Source: Actinomycetes bacterium (GTDB lineage Bacteria; Actinomycetota; Acidimicrobiia; Spongiisociales; UBA4744). From it: a stretch of DNA of 5,100 bases. The stretch is taken from NCBI GenBank assembly GCA_024641205.1, contig JAHEDM010000209.1:1-5100 (forward strand). Direction: 5' to 3'. Positions 1 to 4,192 of the stretch are shown piece after piece. Position numbers and translations under genes: made by a program. The number at the start of each line of letters is the position of its first letter. Within the stretch, counting starts at the first letter, position 1. The notes beneath the pieces were generated by a model. That model had not been told where the DNA came from. It searched no databases and saw only the letters and a list, made by a program, of their open reading frames with translations.

Positions 1-243
1 CCGAGCGGTGGCCACGATCACCGGAACGGCACTAACCGCTCTGATCATTTTGAGCACTTCTCGACCATCGACATCGGGCAAACCAAGATCAAGAACGACT
101 GCGTCGGGGGCTTGGGCGATGACGGATTCGAGGCCGGTCAGGCCGGTGGCCGCGGAGGCAACGTCGTAGCCGAGGTCGGCCAAACGGCGCGCAAGAGTTT
201 CGCGAATCCTCTGTTCGTCCTCAATGATCAATACGGCGGCCAT
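1..243 (-). CDS. Two-component response regulator, receiver domain (partial, C-terminus beyond left edge)
   Basis: The first 81 residues of a response regulator are visible. The protein starts MAAVLIIEDEQRIRETLARR and shows the receiver landmarks: acidic pocket residues E8 and D9, the phospho-acceptor aspartate D52 in VVLDLGLPDVDG, and the conserved switch threonine T79 in VIVATAR. Known for the family: a partner histidine kinase phosphorylates the aspartate, which changes DNA binding by the output domain. The output domain lies off the edge. The wording around D52 and T79 resembles OmpR/PhoB-type regulators, and the 11-bp-spaced repeats just upstream support that, but the subfamily is inferred. 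The ATG at 243 was chosen because the receiver beta-1 strand begins immediately and an in-frame stop lies at 316-318. No Shine-Dalgarno sequence is visible; a -10-like TATCGT sits 6 nt upstream. The gene is divergent from the exported-protein gene at 355. A kinase gene may follow it outside the window. Confidence 0.95.
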   Translation of the reverse strand, partial: MAAVLIIEDEQRIRETLARRLADLGYDVASAATGLTGLESVIAQAPDAVVLDLGLPDVDGREVLKMIRAVSAVPVIVATAR

Positions 244-255
244 AGCAACACGATA
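244..255 (-). promoter_or_regulatory. Putative leaderless -10 element of the response regulator gene
   Basis: On the minus strand, TATCGT (255-250) fits TANNNT and is followed by exactly 6 nt and then the ATG. This would put the transcription start at or next to the A of the start codon. No purine-rich ribosome binding site lies in the 20 nt upstream of the ATG, which agrees with leaderless translation, common in actinobacteria. No good -35 is visible at the expected distance. Confidence 0.4.
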
Positions 256-292
256 CCGTTGGGCAGCCTCATCTACCCGCAGAATCAATGGG

Positions 293-325
293 TTTAGCAA
301 AGGCTTAACTTTCGCTTAGACCGGT
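293..325. promoter_or_regulatory. Three 11-bp-phased direct repeats, candidate OmpR/PhoB-type binding site
   Basis: Related hexamers start at 293 (TTTAGC), 304 (CTTAAC) and 315 (CTTAGA), each exactly 11 bp after the previous one, all on the plus strand. OmpR/PhoB-family regulators bind head to tail to direct repeats with an 11-bp period. The array lies between the response regulator gene and the divergent exported-protein gene. It would occupy about -62 to -30 of a transcript starting at 355, where a PhoB-type activator replaces the -35 contact. Regulation of the gene at 355, with possible autoregulation of the regulator, is inference. Confidence 0.5.
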
Positions 326-342
326 TGCAGCTCCCCGTAGTC

Positions 343-354
343 CATACTGGGTGT
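343..354 (+). promoter_or_regulatory. Putative leaderless -10 element of the exported-protein gene
   Basis: CATACT (343-348) matches four of six positions of TATAAT and ends 6 nt before the ATG at 355. That is the spacing expected if transcription starts at the start codon. There is no convincing Shine-Dalgarno sequence before 355. The phased repeats end 17 bp upstream of this hexamer, which fits an activator-dependent promoter lacking a -35. Confidence 0.35.
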
Positions 355-918
355 ATGACGAGACGAAGGATAGGTCTGCTGGTCGCGTGGGTAGCCGCAA
401 CGGTGATGGCAACGCTGCTGGCATCGCAGGCCGTGGCGCTGGTACGTGATCAGGTTACCGATCGCCCCTCGAAAGTGGCCACGACGCTCGTGCTGGAGAC
501 AACCACATCGACCACGGGACCTCCCACGACCACTCCCCCTCCCGCATTGGCAACAACCACCACCCCCGCCGAGCCGACGACGACGACCCTGCCTGCTACC
601 ACCTCAACGACCCAAGCCGAAGTGGCAACCACCTCGACTCCGACGACAGCATCGACAACGTCGACAACGACCACGCCAAATCAGGAACAGACGTTCTACC
701 TAACCGGGGGCTGGGCAACCGTACGGTGTGCCTCCAACGACGTGTCACTCACCACCTATGCGCCCAATCCGGGTTATCAGGTGGAAATCGAGTCGGCCGG
801 ACCGGAGAAAGTCGAGGTCAAGTTCGAGGCTTCTGGGGATGACCATGAGTCCAAACTGGAAGTCCGCTGCCACGACGGCGTCCTCGACCCCAAGTTCGAC
901 GAACACGAAAACGACTGA
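355..918 (+). CDS. Exported or membrane-anchored protein with Thr/Pro-rich linker and small two-cysteine C-terminal domain
   Basis: This 187-residue protein is not a family I can name. Residues 3-5 (RRR) are followed by a hydrophobic segment at about 6-29, a signal peptide or anchor; AVA at 26-28 is a possible signal peptidase I site. Residues 42-108 are almost only Thr, Ser, Pro and Ala, the usual make-up of an extracytoplasmic spacer. Residues ~110-187 form a distinct domain rich in alternating beta-like segments: GGWATVRC (118-125), GYQVEIES (140-147), KVEVKF (152-157) and KLEVRC (167-172), with an acidic tail. C125 and C172 could form a disulphide. The ATG at 355 is preferred over the in-frame TTG at 325, because that start would put ten extra residues before the Arg cluster of the signal. 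The gene is divergent from a response regulator and separated from it by OmpR/PhoB-like repeats, so it may be a regulon member or an accessory sensing protein. That role is inference. Confidence 0.8.
   Translation: MTRRRIGLLVAWVAATVMATLLASQAVALVRDQVTDRPSKVATTLVLETTTSTTGPPTTTPPPALATTTTPAEPTTTTLPATTSTTQAEVATTSTPTTASTTSTTTTPNQEQTFYLTGGWATVRCASNDVSLTTYAPNPGYQVEIESAGPEKVEVKFEASGDDHESKLEVRCHDGVLDPKFDEHEND
478..678 (+). repeat. Low-complexity Thr/Ser/Pro-coding tract
   Basis: About 200 bp coding for residues 42-108 of the exported protein consist mainly of ACN codons with Ser, Pro and Ala codons. The plus strand is therefore very A/C-rich. Codon choice among ACC, ACG and ACA is mixed and not a strict unit repeat, which argues for selection on the protein spacer and against recent microsatellite expansion. 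The tract also opens a long Val-rich reading frame on the opposite strand, which is a by-product. Confidence 0.8.
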
Positions 919-923
919 GAGAA

Positions 924-965
924 CAGCAACCAGCAACCAGCAACCAGCAACCAGCAACCAGCAAC
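924..965. repeat. Six tandem perfect copies of the heptamer CAGCAAC
   Basis: Six uninterrupted copies of the 7-bp unit fill 42 bp, starting 6 bp after the stop codon of the exported-protein gene. All copies are identical, so the array is either young or kept uniform. It lies in the gap between two converging genes and is outside any supported coding region. A unit of 7 bp, not a multiple of 3, also argues against coding. Copy number is likely to vary between strains through slippage. The function is unknown. Confidence 0.95.
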
Positions 966-974
966 CACAGCTAA

Positions 975-1040
975 CAGCCTTTCTGGCTGGAAGCTGGGAG
1001 CGAAGCGGTCTGGCGGCTGGAAGATCGGCCGCCGGGCCGA
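975..1040. terminator. Two short hairpins between converging genes, possible weak bidirectional terminator
   Basis: CAGCC (975-979) and GGCTG (985-989) form a 5-bp stem around TTTCT. TCGGCC (1025-1030) and GGCCGA (1035-1040) form a perfect 6-bp stem around GCCG. The second begins 10 nt beyond the stop of the minus-strand nuclease gene. Neither has a clear U-tract, so terminator activity is only a positional inference. The nonamer GGCTGGAAG occurs at 985-993 and again at 1015-1023. Nothing else was recognised in the 919-1050 gap apart from the heptamer array. Confidence 0.3.
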
Positions 1041-1050
1041 CAGACTGCTC

Positions 1051-1821
1051 TCACACGCCCAACCGGGTGGCAGCCCTACCTTCTGCACACGAATCGAGGA
1101 TTCCACAGAACTTGCACCAGGGACCACCCCGCCGTTCGATGCCGCGGTCCTCCTCCCAGGCAGAACGGAGCCGACCGACCATGTCGGCCACTTGCCCGGC
1201 GGTAGTCGCAACAGTGGCCGAGTCGGGGACTTCGGTCACTCGTTCACCGGTCCTCACCGAGACCGCCTCGACCATCTGGGGCAATTCATCCTTCTCGATA
1301 GTCCACAACAATGCGTAGAAGTGGAGCTGATCAACGACCTCCCCCAGTTCCCCCGTCTTCCAATCGACCAACCGGACCCCCTCGTCACCCATGAAGACGG
1401 CGTCGACCGACCCAACCAGGGTCACGCTTTCGGCCGGTTCCACCATGAGGGCCACTTCGGCGCCGACGAAGCCGTCGGCGGGGATCTTCTTGAATCGTTC
1501 GTAGATGGCTCCAACCTCATCGATCACTCTGCCGAGTTCACTCGGTTTGAGTCCGAGTGCCCCCAGCTTGTAGTTGAGGTTTGATCCGCCGATTTCACTT
1601 CGGCATACCCGGCCGAAATCCTGGCCTTCGATTGGCTCTCCGCTGAGATGACGGGCGAAGAGACGATGGGCCAGACCCCCCGAAAACGCCGCCCTGCTCT
1701 CCGGGCCCCACTCGCCCTGCAACCGCGCGAGAGCGCTGTCCGGGCATTGCCGGAAAGCAACGAAGGTCGAGGCGGAGATGCGGACCGGTTCGCCAGGCGC
1801 GATAGGTGGAAAATCAAACAC
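1051..1821 (-). CDS. Stand-alone PD-(D/E)XK nuclease, RecB/AddB/Cas4-like, with Fe-S cysteine pattern
   Basis: This 256-residue protein has the order of motifs typical of the RecB-type PD-(D/E)XK superfamily (PDDEXK_1). They are a Cys-Pro near the N-terminus (FRQCPDS, C26), GGLAHRLF with H52, GSVD with D140, VDWKTG with D153 and K155, and the QLHFYAL helix with Q165 and Y169. H52, D140, D153 and K155 are the expected metal-binding and catalytic set. C26 together with C236, C239 and C245 (C-x2-C-x5-C) matches the 4Fe-4S staple of AddB and Cas4 enzymes. No helicase domain is present and no cas gene is nearby, so this is a single-domain nuclease, probably acting on DNA ends or single strands in repair; its substrate is inferred. 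The start is GTG at 1821, with no Shine-Dalgarno sequence but a TACCCT hexamer 6 nt upstream. It is divergent from the VanW gene and shares a palindrome-bearing promoter region with it. Confidence 0.9.
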   Translation of the reverse strand: MFDFPPIAPGEPVRISASTFVAFRQCPDSALARLQGEWGPESRAAFSGGLAHRLFARHLSGEPIEGQDFGRVCRSEIGGSNLNYKLGALGLKPSELGRVIDEVGAIYERFKKIPADGFVGAEVALMVEPAESVTLVGSVDAVFMGDEGVRLVDWKTGELGEVVDQLHFYALLWTIEKDELPQMVEAVSVRTGERVTEVPDSATVATTAGQVADMVGRLRSAWEEDRGIERRGGPWCKFCGILDSCAEGRAATRLGV

Positions 1822-1833
1822 CCGAGAAGGGTA
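1822..1833 (-). promoter_or_regulatory. Putative leaderless -10 element of the nuclease gene
   Basis: On the minus strand TACCCT (1833-1828) fits TANNNT and lies exactly 6 nt before the GTG start at 1821. No ribosome binding site is visible. It has the same geometry as the response regulator start and suggests transcription beginning at the start codon. The expected -35 position (about 1851-1856) falls inside the tandem palindromes. Confidence 0.45.
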
Positions 1834-1835
1834 TC

Positions 1836-1863
1836 GCCGGTTACCGCTTTAGCCGGTAACCGC
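1836..1863. promoter_or_regulatory. Tandem palindromic dodecamers, candidate operator shared by divergent promoters
   Basis: GCCGGTTACCGC (1836-1847) and GCCGGTAACCGC (1852-1863) differ at one base and are 16 bp apart. Each contains the core CGGT-N-ACCG, itself a palindrome, and the two cores are also perfect inverted copies of each other (1838-1846 against 1854-1862, 7 bp between). They cover the region between the -10 elements of the nuclease and VanW genes, including both expected -35 positions. A dimeric regulator bound here could control both genes. The regulator is not identifiable from the window. As RNA, the same bases could fold into a 9-bp stem, but the element lies upstream of both predicted transcript starts. 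Confidence 0.55.
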
Positions 1864-1869
1864 TACACT
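1841..1869 (+). promoter_or_regulatory. Predicted promoter of the VanW gene
   Basis: A -10-like TACACT (1864-1869, four of six with TATAAT) is separated by 17 bp from TTACCG (1841-1846), a poor -35 lying within the first palindrome. Transcription would start near 1876, giving a 5' untranslated leader of about 21 nt. The overlap of -35 and spacer with the palindromes suggests repression or activator dependence. Confidence 0.4.
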
Positions 1870-1870
1870 G

Positions 1871-1885
1871 GCCCCCTGCTGGGGC
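1871..1885 (+). promoter_or_regulatory. GC-rich hairpin at the 5' end of the VanW transcript
   Basis: GCCCC (1871-1875) and GGGGC (1881-1885) are perfect inverted copies around CTGCT. The GGGG at 1881-1884 is the only purine run upstream of the ATG at 1897, 12 nt away, so the stem could mask it as a weak ribosome binding site. If transcription starts at about 1876, however, the left arm would not be in the RNA, so the hairpin is relevant only if the start lies further upstream. Confidence 0.25.
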
Positions 1886-1896
1886 TGTAGATCATC

Positions 1897-3831
1897 ATGT
1901 CACGCAATCTTCGTTTATCTGTTTTCGCGCTCGCTGCAGTCGCGGCTTTACTTCTGCTTGTCTTCGGCGCGTTCGGGATCGACCGGGCGTTGCACGCCGA
2001 CGAGGTACTTCGCAATGTTTCCGTCGGTGAAAGCGACCTGTCGGGCATGAAACTGGAAGAAGCGCAGGCGGCTCTGCAAGCTCATGAAGACGAATTGGTA
2101 ACAACTCCGGCCCTATTCCAACTCAACGACGCCACCCTCACCCTTGATCCGGAAACGGTCGGTTTCTTCGTCGACGAGCAAACCGGAGCCGCAGCAGCGA
2201 TGAACGTAGGCCGGTCCGGGTCGATCTTTCAGCAATTCGGCTGGTGGTGGAACCACCTAGCCACGGACGAAGTCCTGAACCTTCCGGTCGGCCTGGACTC
2301 GGAAGCATTTGCATCTGTAGCGGCGGAGTGGTCGAAGGAACATATTGCAGACCCCCCCTTCGACGGCGCCATCACGGTCGATGGGATCACGCCGGTCGCC
2401 GAGTATCCCCGGGCCGGACGCCGGGTGGACGTCGACTCGGCTGCGGCGACCGTCCTGCAGTCCCTGGCCACCACAGATCGTGAGACGGCCACCCTCGAGA
2501 TCACCTCCGCTACACCGGCCCTCACCGACGACGACGTCGACCAGGCTTTGCGGACGGCCGAGAAGATGCTCTCGGGCCCGGTGGTGCTGTCCCGTCGCGA
2601 TCCTCCCATCGCGATCACATTCACGATCGAGGATCTCGCCGGGGCGCTCGTCAGCATCGTGATCACCAACTCAGACCCAACGCTGGAGGTCGGCTTTGAT
2701 CCCGACGAGGTGGAGGCAATCATCGCTCCCCTTCGCTCCGAAGTGGAGCTACCCCCGGTAGAAGCGTCGTTCAAAATAAATGATGACGGCACTGTGTCCG
2801 TGGTGCCGGGCCAACCCGGCACGCTGATCGACCCGGTGCTGACGACCGCCGTTCTCGAAGGGGCCGCCCTGGGTTCGTCACGACAAGGGGACCTTCCCTT
2901 TCAGGACGGGGCGGATCCAGAATTCACAACCGAGGAGGCCGAAGCTCTCGAGATCAAGCACCTGGTATCGAGATTCACGACGTATCACAGTTGCTGCGAA
3001 AGCCGGGTCGACAACATTCAGTTGTTCGCAGACATCGTGGACGGGACTCTCGTGAAACCTGGAGATTCGGTCTCGCTCAACGACCTGGTTGGACAACGGA
3101 CCGAGGAACGAGGGTTCAAGCCGGCCGGGACCATCATCCGCGGCAAGATCGTGGATACCATCGGCGGGGGCGTTTCCCAATTCGCGACCACGTTCTACAA
3201 CGCTGTCTTCTGGGGAGGCTACGAGGACATCACGCACAAAGCTCACAGCTACTACTTCTCGCGGTACCCAGAAGGCATTGAAGCAACAATCTCATGGCCC
3301 GCTCCCAACCTCGAGTTTCGCAACAATCGTGATTCGGGCATTCTGATCCGTACGTCGCACACGGACACGTCGATCACGGTCAGTTTCTACGGGAACAACG
3401 GCGACCGCAGCGTGATCGGCGAGCAAAGCGGAGGAATCACCCGCATCACGGTGTCATCGGAGGGTGACGGCACTGGATACATTGTGGAGGCACAGGTGTC
3501 GGATCGCTACTCCTACACCGAACCGTCGGTCGAGTACACGGCCAACGCGGCTCTCAAACCCGAAGACGAGAAGGTCACAGAGAAGGGCCGGCAAGGATGG
3601 ACGGTATCCGTGACTCGCACCATCACCAATGCGGATGGCACCGTGGATGAGGAATCATGGCCGGTGCGGTATCGGGCCCAGCCCCGCGAGGTCCAGGTTC
3701 ATCCGTGCATGCTCCCCGCCAACCACCCCGCTTACGTAGCCGAGTGCCCGGTGGAGGAAACCACCACAACCACCGGGAGCACGACGACGTCGACATCCGC
3801 GGCGACCACTACTACCACAGCCGGCGGTTAG
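1897..3831 (+). CDS. VanW family protein with YoaR-like peptidoglycan-binding-type domains (membrane-anchored)
   Basis: The 644-residue protein begins with a hydrophobic segment (about 7-27) after two Arg, consistent with an N-terminal membrane anchor and an extracytoplasmic body. VSVGESDLSGMKLEEAQAAL (41-60) is the hallmark start of a YoaR-type putative peptidoglycan-binding domain (PG_binding_4, about 41-120). A second such region lies near 265-335, ending in VVPGQPGTLID. The VanW domain spans about 364-500: HSCCESR (364-370), VKPGDSVSLND (386-396), the GGGVSQFATTFYNA signature (423-436), and a strand-rich end at SFYGN. Residues ~550-600 resemble a degenerate G5-type domain. Then come C604 and C617, a possible disulphide, and a Thr tail. 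VanW occurs as an accessory gene in vanB-type vancomycin-resistance clusters, but its biochemical function is unknown. The absence of any van ligase gene here points to a cell-envelope role, not resistance. The ATG at 1897 is the first start after an in-frame stop at 1888. Confidence 0.93.
   Translation: MSRNLRLSVFALAAVAALLLLVFGAFGIDRALHADEVLRNVSVGESDLSGMKLEEAQAALQAHEDELVTTPALFQLNDATLTLDPETVGFFVDEQTGAAAAMNVGRSGSIFQQFGWWWNHLATDEVLNLPVGLDSEAFASVAAEWSKEHIADPPFDGAITVDGITPVAEYPRAGRRVDVDSAAATVLQSLATTDRETATLEITSATPALTDDDVDQALRTAEKMLSGPVVLSRRDPPIAITFTIEDLAGALVSIVITNSDPTLEVGFDPDEVEAIIAPLRSEVELPPVEASFKINDDGTVSVVPGQPGTLIDPVLTTAVLEGAALGSSRQGDLPFQDGADPEFTTEEAEALEIKHLVSRFTTYHSCCESRVDNIQLFADIVDGTLVKPGDSVSLNDLVGQRTEERGFKPAGTIIRGKIVDTIGGGVSQFATTFYNAVFWGGYEDITHKAHSYYFSRYPEGIEATISWPAPNLEFRNNRDSGILIRTSHTDTSITVSFYGNNGDRSVIGEQSGGITRITVSSEGDGTGYIVEAQVSDRYSYTEPSVEYTANAALKPEDEKVTEKGRQGWTVSVTRTITNADGTVDEESWPVRYRAQPREVQVHPCMLPANHPAYVAECPVEETTTTTGSTTTSTSAATTTTTAGG
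3757..3822 (+). repeat. Thr/Ser-coding low-complexity tail of the VanW protein
   Basis: Residues 621-642 are almost all Thr and Ser and end the protein, followed only by GG. Unlike the Thr tract in the exported protein at 355-918, this one joins no C-terminal domain. There is no LPXTG motif or C-terminal membrane segment, so it is not a sortase-linked wall spacer. It may be a glycosylated or disordered end, or the remnant of a linker whose distal domain was lost. Confidence 0.75.
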
Positions 3832-4157
3832 CCCTCAATCTCCTGCATCGGCGCATCCCGGTTCTCTTCATAAAAGATGAAGAAATCGCGAATGACATCA
3901 GCGGTCTTACCGACGCTCTCTTCGCTCCACTCGCCCGTTCGCCGGACGGTGACTTGATTCGACAGCACAAACACGTGGTTGACGGCACTCTCACCGGCAA
4001 ACAGCGCGGTGGCTAAACGGGCAGCCGTCGTCGCCTCAGCCTGAGCGGCCGCGATCGAATCAAACCCATGACCATCCTGACCGGTCATAGTCCGGTCGGT
4101 GTCGAAAAGGGCTACATCGCCCAGTACGACGCTCTTGACTTCGATCGTCTGACCCAT
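3828..4157 (-). CDS. Hypothetical 109-aa protein downstream of pyruvate kinase
   Basis: I do not recognise this protein. It has no signal peptide or membrane segment and is probably cytoplasmic. The N-terminal part (MGQTIEVKSVVLGDVALFDT) looks strand-rich. Residues ~33-52 are an Ala-rich helix, a strand-like NHVFVLSNQVTVRR follows at about 60-73, and an aromatic-rich acidic helix (about 76-102, containing IRDFFIFYEEN) ends it. There are no cysteines and no evident catalytic motif. It starts at ATG 4157, with GGGAG on its strand 10 nt upstream, a plausible ribosome binding site. The start lies 35 bp after the pyruvate kinase stop, so co-transcription is likely. Its stop codon overlaps that of the converging VanW gene by 4 bp. 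The good ribosome binding site and codon pattern support a real gene; any function would be a guess. Confidence 0.75.
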   Translation of the reverse strand: MGQTIEVKSVVLGDVALFDTDRTMTGQDGHGFDSIAAAQAEATTAARLATALFAGESAVNHVFVLSNQVTVRRTGEWSEESVGKTADVIRDFFIFYEENRDAPMQEIEG

Positions 4158-4167
4158 CGTGTGAACG

Positions 4168-4189
4168 CTCCCGGTGTCGTGTGCCGGAG
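4168..4189 (-). promoter_or_regulatory. Hairpin enclosing the ribosome binding site of the 109-aa gene
   Basis: On the minus strand CTCCGG (4189-4184) can pair with CCGGGAG (4174-4168), with one bulged G and a 9-nt loop. The 3' arm contains GGGAG, the likely ribosome binding site of the 109-aa gene 10 nt downstream. In the pyruvate kinase transcript this could make translation of the small gene depend on ribosomes finishing pyruvate kinase, or it could modestly limit read-through. There is no U-tract, so a full terminator is unlikely. Confidence 0.35.
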
Positions 4190-4192
4190 ACT

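Noticed and set aside
325..354. TTG at 325 as the start of the exported-protein gene
   Set aside because: It would place ten residues before the Arg-rich signal start, and the TTG overlaps the end of the phased repeats and sits upstream of the likely -10. The ATG at 355 fits better.
450..674. Minus-strand open frame coding a Val-rich 74-residue peptide
   Set aside because: It is the antisense image of the Thr-rich linker; ACN codons read backwards give Val and similar residues.
924..965. CRISPR array
   Set aside because: Units are 7 bp, contiguous and without spacers; no cas genes are present. The Cas4-like nuclease is a general RecB-type enzyme here.
728..1318. Plus-strand open frame of 196 residues crossing the heptamer array
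   Set aside because: It overlaps the exported-protein gene out of frame and the antisense of the nuclease gene, has SNQQPAT-like composition from the heptamers, and shows no domain.
1192..1584. Plus-strand open frame opposite the nuclease gene (130 residues)
   Set aside because: The minus-strand frame carries clear PD-(D/E)XK motifs; this one is its high-GC shadow.
2229..2822. Minus-strand open frame of 197 residues inside the VanW gene
   Set aside because: It lies wholly inside a well-supported gene and has the Ser/Arg-rich composition typical of an antisense frame in high-GC DNA.
1897..3831. Vancomycin-resistance gene cluster
   Set aside because: Only the VanW domain is shared with such clusters; no ligase, dehydrogenase or dipeptidase gene is present in the window.
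3865..3883. 7-bp inverted repeat TCTTCAT / ATGAAGA just past the VanW stop
   Set aside because: The stem is AT-rich, lies within the coding region of the 109-aa gene and has no U-tract, so it is too weak to call a terminator.
4078..4087. 10-bp palindrome TGACCGGTCA
   Set aside because: It is inside the 109-aa coding region with no paired site or promoter context; chance occurrence is plausible.
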